Of a DNA stretch of 5,132 bases, positions 1-5,132 are shown one piece after another. Location: assembly GCA_019090185.1 (NCBI GenBank), contig JAHRWJ010000176.1, positions 1 through 5,132 of the forward strand, read 5' to 3'. The notes below the pieces were generated by a model. It saw only the letters and a program-made list of their open reading frames with translations, was not told the origin of the DNA and did not search any database. Position 1 is the first letter of the stretch. Every line of letters begins with the position of its first letter. The translations under genes and the position numbers were made by a program. The DNA is from Immundisolibacteraceae bacterium. Its GTDB lineage: Bacteria > Pseudomonadota > Gammaproteobacteria > Immundisolibacterales > Immundisolibacteraceae.

Positions 1-361
1 CCACCGGGATCCCCATCGAAATCAGGTTGCCAAACCCACAAGCGAGTATCACCGCGCCAATCTCTGCCCGGCCAGACAGACCCGCTAGCGGCGCCACTAA
101 ACGACCTAACAGAACCCCGGCGACAATGCTGATGATGGTCAGACCAGGCACCCATAGCATCTCGGTATCCAGGTCTGCATGTGAAATCACACTGAATGCC
201 AGCGCCGGGTAGGTGACATACATCACCAACGCGCCTAACACCCGCCGCATGAGTAGCGCATCTATCCCAGCGGGCGTTAATCGTCGCCATATATAACCAC
301 AAAAAATAACCGCCATCACCGGCACTAACGCCTGATCAATCGCACCCGCCAGGGAATTCAA
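1..361 (-). CDS. AEC-family (auxin efflux carrier-like) transporter, N-terminal part
   Basis: Reading the minus strand from a TTG at 361 gives 120 residues with no stop before the left edge, so the C-terminal part lies outside the window. The fragment is strongly hydrophobic, with four likely membrane segments at about residues 8-26, 38-60, 69-93 and 101-120. Segment 2 carries LVMYVTYPALAF, like the conserved 'yv.lPal.f' stretch of AEC permeases. The end, GRAEIGAVILACGFGNLISM then GIPV, matches the family's 'GN..(f/y)lG.P' signature. Family members are inner-membrane secondary carriers of small organic anions; the substrate cannot be told here. The TTG start is chosen because an in-frame TAG lies two codons upstream and GAGGA sits 10 bases before it; no ATG occurs before residue 16. 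A bile-acid/sodium symporter-like protein is a less likely alternative. Confidence 0.8.
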   Translation of the reverse strand, partial: MNSLAGAIDQALVPVMAVIFCGYIWRRLTPAGIDALLMRRVLGALVMYVTYPALAFSVISHADLDTEMLWVPGLTIISIVAGVLLGRLVAPLAGLSGRAEIGAVILACGFGNLISMGIPV

Positions 362-492
362 TTTCTACACATCCTCAAATCATCACAAGCTTGCATTACT
401 GCCGCCAAATCTACGTTCTCTATGTAACCAATCACGCCTGATGTCACCGTCGTCAGCACACCAAACTTCGGTAGCTCGAACCAAATAACCAC
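358..492 (-). other. Small open frame of 44 codons overlapping the transporter start; possible remnant or short gene
   Basis: A GTG at 492 opens a 44-residue frame whose TGA (360-358) overlaps the transporter's TTG start as TTGA, the kind of junction seen between translationally coupled genes. Upstream in frame only six more codons are open before a TAG. The translation includes VVIWFELPKFGVLTTV and later GYIENVDLAAVMQACDDL. It is not low-complexity and looks somewhat protein-like, but I do not recognise it with confidence. The pairing of 'GFFRVV' just before and at the start with 'GYIENVDLAAVM' faintly recalls a block in the C-terminal part of KUP potassium transporters, so a decayed gene end is one idea. 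The GTG has no properly spaced ribosome binding site. It may well be a chance frame. The rest of 362-605 shows no clear promoter or other gene. Confidence 0.2.
372..376 (-). promoter_or_regulatory. Probable ribosome binding site for the AEC transporter
   Basis: The minus strand reads GAGGA here, with 10 bases between it and the TTG start at 361. This is a slightly long spacing, but it is the only purine-rich Shine-Dalgarno-like stretch near the start, and it supports TTG as the initiator. The ATG directly after GAGGA is in another frame and stops after four codons. Confidence 0.4.
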
Positions 493-605
493 CCTAAAAA
501 AGCCGGCGCACTATATCATTGGCAACCACGGTGTTGATCGGTCAAACAGTTGGCCCTCAGCAGATATTCCATCACTTCTAATACCCTTACATATGGGCGA
601 GCTGC

Positions 606-1679
606 ATGACCAAACCCATGAATACCGCCGTCCCCCAGGCAATCTCGAAAGCAGATATTGAATATCAACAAAAGGCCCTGGGTGAAGTCTCCAGAACTTT
701 CGCACTGACCATCCCCTTACTACCGGAAAAACTCGAACAAGCGGTCGGTAACGCCTATTTGCTGTGCAGAATTGCCGACACTATCGAGGACGACGAAGCC
801 CTTAGCAATGATGACAAGGCCCAATTTTCCCGGCAGTTAATCGACCTGGTCAATGGTGCCGATGGTAGCGATAGCTACGCCGCAAAACTTGCTCAGCAAC
901 TGGGCAACAACACCCCTGAAGGTGAACGCGACCTGGTGGCAAATACTGGCCAGGTTCTGGATATCACCCGTCAACTCAGTAGCGGTCAGGTCGAAGCGAT
1001 CAACACCTGCGTTTCAAGTATGGCCACCGGGATGCCGGAGTTTCAGCAAAACCTGAGTGCCAGTGGGCTGCCTGATATGGCAACACTCAACAGCTACTGT
1101 TATTACGTCGCCGGCGTGGTCGGTGAAATGCTCACTAAACTATTCTGCGATTACTCTGAAAAAATAGCCCATCGCAGAGAAGCATTAACCAAACTCGCCT
1201 TCTCATTTGGCCAGGGATTACAGCTCACCAACATACTCAAAGATATCTGGGTGGATCAAAAACGTGGCGTCTGCTGGCTGCCACAGGACCTGTTCAGCCG
1301 CTATGGTTATGATCTCAACGACCTTAAAGAGATGAATGCCAACCCCTCTTTGACCGCCGGTATGCAGCACCTGATTGGTGTTACCCGCCATCACCTCGGC
1401 AGCGCCCTGGACTATGCCCTGACCATCCCCAGACAAGAAAAGGAAATTCGTCAGTTTCTGGTCTTTCCGTTGCTATTAGCACTGCTGACCCTGCGAAAAA
1501 TCCATAACAACTCTGCAGACCCGGACGGCAGCTCGATCAAGATTTCACGCCGTAGCGTGATGTTAAGCGCCCTGTTCGTGAGGTTTGGCGCACACCACGA
1601 CAGAACCCTTAAGCAATTGGTCAAAATATTAACCAGAGGCCTGCCCAACGTACCACCATCGGCCCTGAGAACGGTTTAA
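606..1679 (+). CDS. Squalene/phytoene synthase family protein, probably squalene synthase
   Basis: Predicted to join two farnesyl diphosphates head to head through presqualene diphosphate, probably giving squalene, in the cytoplasm or at the inner membrane. The 357 residues carry the family landmarks in order: SRTF at 29-32, the first metal-binding motif DTIED at 58-62 (in LLCRIADTIEDD), YCYYVAGVVGEM at 164-175, and the second aspartate motif DIWVD at 213-217 within LTNILKDIWVDQKRG, followed by CWLPQDLF (223-230). The YC.YVAG.VG block and one-piece length near 350 fit the eukaryote-like (ERG9-type) bacterial squalene synthases better than short HpnC/HpnD proteins; phytoene or dehydrosqualene synthase is not excluded. 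A hydrophobic stretch at 284-296 may touch the membrane. ATG 606 is preferred over ATG 618 because the weak purine stretch GGGCGAG lies just upstream at 595-601. ispH follows with no gap. No clear sigma-70 promoter was found upstream. Confidence 0.88.
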   Translation: MTKPMNTAVPQAISKADIEYQQKALGEVSRTFALTIPLLPEKLEQAVGNAYLLCRIADTIEDDEALSNDDKAQFSRQLIDLVNGADGSDSYAAKLAQQLGNNTPEGERDLVANTGQVLDITRQLSSGQVEAINTCVSSMATGMPEFQQNLSASGLPDMATLNSYCYYVAGVVGEMLTKLFCDYSEKIAHRREALTKLAFSFGQGLQLTNILKDIWVDQKRGVCWLPQDLFSRYGYDLNDLKEMNANPSLTAGMQHLIGVTRHHLGSALDYALTIPRQEKEIRQFLVFPLLLALLTLRKIHNNSADPDGSSIKISRRSVMLSALFVRFGAHHDRTLKQLVKILTRGLPNVPPSALRTV

Positions 1680-2600
1680 ATGAAAATTTTACTTGCACAA
1701 CCAAGAGGTTTTTGCGCTGGCGTAGTAAGGGCCATAGACATTGTTGACAAGGCTCTTGAACGCTACGGGGCGCCTGTCTATGTACTCCATGAAATCGTTC
1801 ATAACCAGAAGGTATTGGCGGACCTAACCGCCAAGGGCGCGATTTTCGTAGAGACCCTGGAAGAAATCCCCCTGGGAGCCCACGCTATTTTTAGTGCACA
1901 CGGCGTCTCCAAGGTGGTTGTCGGCAACGCACAGCAGAGACAGCTGCAGATTCTCGATGCCAGTTGCCCCCTGGTCACCAAAGTCCACTTACAAAGCCAG
2001 CAGTATGAAAAAGAGGGCTATGAGGTGATCGTTATCGGCCATCAGGGGCACCCGGAAGTCGATGGCATCTGCGGCAACTTAAAAAAATTCCATGTCGTCG
2101 ACTGCATCGAGGATATCAACGCACTGCCCGACGCCGCTGATAAGCGCTATGCCTACGTCACCCAGACGACACTTTCTATAGACGATACCCGAGCGCTTCT
2201 AGACGCGCTGATACTAAAAATACCAACCATCACTGGACCCGATATCAAGGACATCTGCTACGCCACCCAGAATCGTCAGAACGCGGTGAAGTCTATCGCC
2301 GACCAGGTCGAGCTGGTGCTGATTATCGGCGCTGACAACAGCTCGAACTCAAACCGTCTCAAGGAAGTTGCCAGTGCCAAAAATGTCACTGCATACCGTA
2401 TTCAATCCGCGGCAGAACTGCAGTCAGCCTGGTTCGATGGGGTCAGCATGGTCGGTATTAGTGCCGGTGCTTCGACACCTGAAGAGTTGGTTACTGGGGT
2501 AATTACTGAACTTCAACAAAAATTTAAGGCCGAAGTTAGCCTGCACCCAGGCGTGGAAGAGACCATCCAGTTCCGCTTGCCACGACAATTACTCGATTGA
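1680..2600 (+). CDS. ispH: 4-hydroxy-3-methylbut-2-enyl diphosphate reductase (IspH/LytB)
   Basis: Last enzyme of the MEP (non-mevalonate) pathway: a cytoplasmic [4Fe-4S] enzyme reducing HMBPP to IPP and DMAPP. At 306 residues it is full length (E. coli IspH is 316). The three cluster-binding cysteines are present: C12 in QPRGFCAGVVRAI, C96 in DASCPLVTKVH and C193 in DICYATQNRQ. Substrate-binding residues also appear intact: H41 (LHEIVHNQ), H74 (SAHGVS), H124 and E126 (GHQGHPEV), TQTTLS at 161-166, NSSNSNRL at 220-227 and S265 in SAGASTPE. Its ATG directly follows the TAA of the squalene-synthase-like gene, so co-transcription and translational coupling are likely; only a weak GAGAACGG lies before it. 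The variants CAGVVRAI and CYATQNRQ differ from CAGVDRAI and CYATTNRQ of the E. coli protein, and the gene is not beside lspA or fkpB, so it may be a second or transferred copy. That last point is inference. Confidence 0.96.
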   Translation: MKILLAQPRGFCAGVVRAIDIVDKALERYGAPVYVLHEIVHNQKVLADLTAKGAIFVETLEEIPLGAHAIFSAHGVSKVVVGNAQQRQLQILDASCPLVTKVHLQSQQYEKEGYEVIVIGHQGHPEVDGICGNLKKFHVVDCIEDINALPDAADKRYAYVTQTTLSIDDTRALLDALILKIPTITGPDIKDICYATQNRQNAVKSIADQVELVLIIGADNSSNSNRLKEVASAKNVTAYRIQSAAELQSAWFDGVSMVGISAGASTPEELVTGVITELQQKFKAEVSLHPGVEETIQFRLPRQLLD

Positions 2601-2633
2601 GAAGCAGCGCTTAAATCCCCGCCTCCACTAACC

Positions 2634-2694
2634 CTCTTTTACTGGCCAGCCTTTGCCGGCAAAGAGTAACCCATCCAAATTTAATCACTCTTTT
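2634..2694. terminator. Possible hairpin region between convergent genes
   Basis: The 97-base gap between ispH and the convergent sapC-like gene holds three mutually complementary arms: CTCTTTT (2634-2640), AAAGAGT (2661-2667) and ACTCTTTT (2687-2694). The middle arm can pair with either neighbour. Pairing with the left arm encloses GCCAGC/GCCGGC, a GC-rich inner stem with one mismatch and a CTTT loop; pairing with the right arm gives 7 base pairs with a 19-base loop ending in TTTT on the plus strand. A perfect 14-base palindrome, CTTTGCCGGCAAAG, spans 2651-2664. Convergent location suits a two-way terminator, but no hairpin is followed by a proper T-run, so an intrinsic terminator is not proven. 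Confidence 0.35.
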
Positions 2695-2697
2695 CGG

Positions 2698-3444
2698 TTA
2701 ATTCTCGGCAGGGGCTGAGGCAGCTTTTTTATCCAGCAACGTCAGTTGCTCAAAATTGGTAAGTGAGGCTAATTGAAGGTGAATAAGCTCCAGCGATTTT
2801 TGGCCAAATAGCTCCATCACATCGGTTTCTTTTAACCCAGCAAGCTTATCTCGGTTAATCGTCATGAAGCCGCCAACCGATTCTTTTGCTTCACCGCCAA
2901 ACGAAAATTTAGACACTTCTAACAACCCAAGCGCCTGAATCCTGGCAGTGAACTTCAACGACTCTTCTCGCTGACGCTGATACTCGGTTGCAAAAGCGAC
3001 CGCTTCCTGCAACAAACCACTTTGAGATCCATCCTTATCAAACAGCTTCATGCCCTGCTGCTGATTGAATCCCGGATAGTTCTCATCAATACAGACTGAA
3101 TAACCGTCCTGACCTTGCCTGGGTGCAAGGATAAACGGGTACATACGGGCATAAGCGGGACTATAGCGGCCACTCCACCCGCCATCATCGGCAACAAACA
3201 AATTTCTGTCCGCGCTGAGTCCTAATACCCCAATCGGCACAATGAGACTTTGGTCAGTAACAAACACAATGGGCTGCTCTAAGGCGACCCTGGGGAATTC
3301 ACTCAGGGTTATCGGCAAAAACCGACTTGCCCGACAGTGCTCAAAGCCACCTGACTGATTGATCGTCCAGTCGAGGTGCTTTCTGCTATCAAGAACCGTC
3401 GTTTTCCCAAACAGTAACGGATTACCTGTAACAGTCACCGGCAA
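2698..3444 (-). CDS. SapC family protein
   Basis: The 248-residue translation matches the SapC family (named for a gene of the Campylobacter fetus S-layer protein locus) along its length: HLDW near 23-26, LSEFP (47-51), PIVFV (58-62), GLSADRNLFV (75-84), W90, YSPAYARMYPFILA (94-107), CIDE (118-121), GMKLFDKDGSQSGLL (131-145), then a helical second half with LEVSKF, GGFMTINRDKL (191-201) and LQLASLTNFEQL (223-234). There is no signal peptide or membrane segment, so it is probably cytoplasmic or exported unconventionally; the biochemical role of the family is not well established. It lies 63 bases downstream of the large exoprotein gene, same strand, probably co-transcribed. The start is unsure: TTG 3444 and GTG 3438 are the in-frame options, neither has a good ribosome binding site, an in-frame TAA lies seven codons above the TTG, and the next Met is residue 101. 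The C-terminus is a low-complexity AASAPAEN tail. Confidence 0.85.
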   Translation of the reverse strand: MPVTVTGNPLLFGKTTVLDSRKHLDWTINQSGGFEHCRASRFLPITLSEFPRVALEQPIVFVTDQSLIVPIGVLGLSADRNLFVADDGGWSGRYSPAYARMYPFILAPRQGQDGYSVCIDENYPGFNQQQGMKLFDKDGSQSGLLQEAVAFATEYQRQREESLKFTARIQALGLLEVSKFSFGGEAKESVGGFMTINRDKLAGLKETDVMELFGQKSLELIHLQLASLTNFEQLTLLDKKAASAPAEN

Positions 3445-3470
3445 GGAGTTAAACCAACACGGTTATCCAT
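3435..3470 (-). other. 11-codon open frame overlapping the SapC start (possible leader or frameshifted true start)
   Basis: An ATG at 3470 opens MDNRVGLTPCR and stops at TGA 3437-3435, overlapping the GTG at 3438 as GTGA. A weak TTGAG lies 4 bases before the ATG. The SapC frame has no ATG near its start and no good ribosome binding site of its own. The short frame could therefore be a coupling leader, or the true SapC N-terminus separated from the body by a single-base indel around 3439-3450. Chance is also quite possible. Confidence 0.2.
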
Positions 3471-3507
3471 CGGGCTCAATTTACAAGTTTTTTCTATCGC
3501 CACCCGC

Positions 3508-5132
3508 TCAGGCCCCTGCGTCCGCAATGAGCAGTGTTACAACCGTCTTGCCCCAAAAATTCTGGTTGTCAGCATAAACGTTCAGCGGGTAGTCAAACCC
3601 TCGATTCCAGGATTCATTCAACGACAATATATCCAGGTCATCTAGATTAAATTCCTCGTCAAAATCGTCCTCGTCATCGTCCTCATCCTGGTCATTGAGT
3701 TCCTCATCAAACTCTTCCAGGTCAAAAACATCACCCTCATCCTGCTCTTCAAATTCGGGAGCCAAATCAAAAATTTGATCATCAAAGCTCTCGTCAAACC
3801 CAGGGTCAATCGGATCCTGTCCCAATTCTTCTTCAATTAAATCGGATTCCGTACCCACATCCAATTCACCGAAATCATCAACGATTTCATCGCTGCCGAA
3901 CTCAGGAATTTCTAAGCCAACATCACCTTCATCCCCCAGGTCATCCCCCAAATCACCACCAGAGGCCTCCTCTTCTAGCTGATCAGCAGGTAATGAAATC
4001 CCTGGCCCAATAATGTCAAAAATATTCAGAGCAAGATCGTAGAGCGCAGGATCAATATAACCATCATCACTGGCATCATCACTTTGTGACTCGCCAGCGG
4101 CTGCAGACGCCTGGGCAGCCGCAGAGTTAGTCACTGCAGATGATCCAAAAATGGTATTAACAACGCCGCCAAATAGTGAATCTAGCTGAAAATTAGAGGT
4201 CGCTGCCGACACAGCAGCAAAACTGGCAATTAGAAAAGCCTCACCAGTTCCACCTTGACTGACAAAAAATTCATTGGCTGTGGTTGCCGGCGCATCCGTC
4301 TGCTTCAACCCGTCGGTACTACCGATAAAACCTTGCAGTGCCACCAATTCTACGCTGGGGGCATCTATTACAAACGGCGCCTGGGCCACCGAAATAACCG
4401 TATCAGGGTTTTTTGCCAGCACACTACCGCTTGCTAGCAAAATCACAGGGCCATTAGTCGAGGCAATACCACCTTGCTGGACAAGATCAAAACTGCCTGT
4501 TTGTCCAGGATCCGCAGCTAACCGAACTTCCCCGTTAGCCGAAACCACATTTAAAGCAGCATTGGAACCACCGATATTAATATCAGGGTTACCTTGCCCG
4601 ATGATTAAATCGCCAACCGTGAACAGCTGTATAGCGCCAGCTGCAGCCGATAAATTATTAACTTGCAAGGTGCCGTTACCCGCTAAGTCAATGTCACCAG
4701 CCGTGGTTTCAGCATCGATGGTTGTGGTGACTATCTCAAGTCGGGCAACATTACCGATTCCTGTTGCAGCTCGCAGCGTAGCGGCACTGGCAGCTATATC
4801 GACAACATTATCATTGCCCGCTGTTGCGTCGTTAAGTGATCCACCGGCAGTCAACCTCAGCTCATTAGCACCAACATTAATGCTATCAATCAGCAGGTTG
4901 TTAGTTTCATTTAGAAACACATTGCCATTGGCGTTAACTGACAGCGTGACTACCTGAATATCCTGAGCATCGCCGGTAGAGCCAATACCCGCCGCAGAAG
5001 TAATGGCCATCGTTGCACCGGAAATAGCACCCGACACAGTGCCGTTAAGTGCTACCGAATCTGACCCACCGTTACCATCGAGGTTATTGATACTTCCCGC
5101 AGCTTGTACATTGAAGGTGTCAGTACCAGCAC
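3508..5132 (-). CDS. Filamentous-haemagglutinin-like giant surface/secreted protein, C-terminal 540 residues
   Basis: The frame is open through the right edge (31 codons beyond the GTG at 5037), so this is only the C-terminal part of a larger gene. Residues 1 to about 290 of the fragment are Ala/Gly/Thr/Asn-rich, cysteine-free and built of short beta-strand repeats, for example TLRAATGIGNVARLEI, TTAGDIDLAGNGTLQV and GEVRLAADPGQ, plus AGTDTFNV and DGNGGSDSVAL near the cut end. This is the style of beta-helical filamentous-haemagglutinin adhesins. After an Ala/Ser-rich linker (about 300-350) and DGYIDPALYDLALNIFDIIG comes an acidic block (386-501), then a 39-residue tail with SWNRGFDYPLNVY and NQNFWGKTVVTLLIADAGA. 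No C-terminal autotransporter barrel, LPXTG or clear RTX nonapeptide array is present, so two-partner (TpsB-type) or another secretion route is more likely; the deciding N-terminus is outside. A SapC-family gene follows after 63 bases. Confidence 0.8.
   Translation of the reverse strand, partial: AGTDTFNVQAAGSINNLDGNGGSDSVALNGTVSGAISGATMAITSAAGIGSTGDAQDIQVVTLSVNANGNVFLNETNNLLIDSINVGANELRLTAGGSLNDATAGNDNVVDIAASAATLRAATGIGNVARLEIVTTTIDAETTAGDIDLAGNGTLQVNNLSAAAGAIQLFTVGDLIIGQGNPDINIGGSNAALNVVSANGEVRLAADPGQTGSFDLVQQGGIASTNGPVILLASGSVLAKNPDTVISVAQAPFVIDAPSVELVALQGFIGSTDGLKQTDAPATTANEFFVSQGGTGEAFLIASFAAVSAATSNFQLDSLFGGVVNTIFGSSAVTNSAAAQASAAAGESQSDDASDDGYIDPALYDLALNIFDIIGPGISLPADQLEEEASGGDLGDDLGDEGDVGLEIPEFGSDEIVDDFGELDVGTESDLIEEELGQDPIDPGFDESFDDQIFDLAPEFEEQDEGDVFDLEEFDEELNDQDEDDDEDDFDEEFNLDDLDILSLNESWNRGFDYPLNVYADNQNFWGKTVVTLLIADAGA
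3628..3975 (-). other. Hyperacidic low-complexity segment of the large surface protein
   Basis: This part encodes 116 residues, of which I count 56 Asp or Glu and no Lys, Arg or His. Aromatic Phe recurs through it (PEF, DDF, PGF, SFDDQIF, EFEEQ, VFDLEEFDEE, DDFDEEF). The DNA shows it as runs of GAN codons (TCN/TTC on the plus strand), densest at 3650-3720, which makes it prone to slippage and length variation. Acidic stretches in secreted proteins often bind calcium or stay unfolded during export; which applies here is unknown. Confidence 0.85.

Noticed and set aside
27..212. Plus-strand open frame of 61 codons
   Set aside because: It is antisense to the AEC transporter, whose hydrophobic, family-like translation is far more convincing.
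491..509. GCCGGC next to an A6/T6 run, resembling a terminator on the minus strand
   Set aside because: The GC part is a self-complementary six-base block with no loop, so it cannot form a proper hairpin before the T-run.
519..547. TTGGCA with a 17-base spacer as a possible promoter for the isoprenoid genes
   Set aside because: The matching -10 position reads TCAAAC, which agrees with TATAAT at only three of six bases.
511..705. Minus-strand open frame of 64 codons
   Set aside because: It overlaps the start of the squalene-synthase-like gene in antisense and shows no family resemblance.
3650..3720. TC-rich, repeat-like DNA considered as a tandem repeat or CRISPR-like array
   Set aside because: It is codon-level repetition of GAN codons for Asp/Glu inside an open gene, with no fixed repeat unit or spacers.
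3642..3836. Minus-strand open frame rich in Met, Arg and Thr
   Set aside because: It is the shifted-frame reading of the GAN-rich acidic segment, an artefact of simple codon repeats.
4274..4957. Plus-strand open frame of 227 codons
   Set aside because: It lies fully antisense to the large surface protein; its Ala/Ser/Pro/Thr-rich translation mirrors the Gly/Ala/Asn repeat codons of that gene and has no recognisable domain. The overlapping smaller plus-strand frame at 4255-4437 is rejected for the same reason.

Overview
The window looks like bacterial chromosome, most likely from a marine-type or environmental gammaproteobacterium. This rests on overall protein character, moderate base composition, a SapC-family gene and a giant filamentous-haemagglutinin-like exoprotein. 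Nothing in the sequence fixes the genus. No rRNA, tRNA, CRISPR array, insertion sequence or phage gene was seen.

Layout. (1) Positions 1-361, minus strand: the N-terminal 120 residues of an AEC-family (auxin efflux carrier-like) membrane transporter, cut by the left edge. A 44-codon open frame of unknown status ends in a TTGA overlap with its TTG start. The rest of the roughly 240 bases up to 605 holds no other convincing gene. (2) Positions 606-2600, plus strand: a two-gene isoprenoid unit. It has a squalene/phytoene synthase family enzyme, squalene-synthase-like by motif, and then ispH, whose ATG directly follows the TAA of the first gene. (3) Positions 2601-2697: a short convergent intergenic region with overlapping inverted repeats. 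(4) Positions 2698-5132, minus strand: a SapC-family gene preceded by the C-terminal 540 residues of a very large, cysteine-free, beta-helix-type surface protein that runs off the right edge.

How the genes fit together. IspH makes IPP and DMAPP, the precursors of farnesyl diphosphate, and the first gene probably condenses two farnesyl diphosphates into squalene. The pair therefore joins precursor supply to the first committed triterpenoid (or C30 carotenoid) step. No cyclase, desaturase or other downstream enzyme lies in the window, so the end product is open. The minus-strand pair joins a probable secreted exoprotein to a SapC-family protein, a family named after a Campylobacter S-layer locus gene. 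A role for this SapC in the export or handling of the big protein is a hypothesis based on position only.

The least ordinary parts are the C-terminus of the exoprotein (233 residues with no Lys, Arg or His, including a 116-residue block with 56 acidic residues, then a short aromatic-rich tail), the unclear SapC start, which may hide a frameshift, and the isoprenoid gene pair outside the usual gammaproteobacterial ispH neighbourhood.
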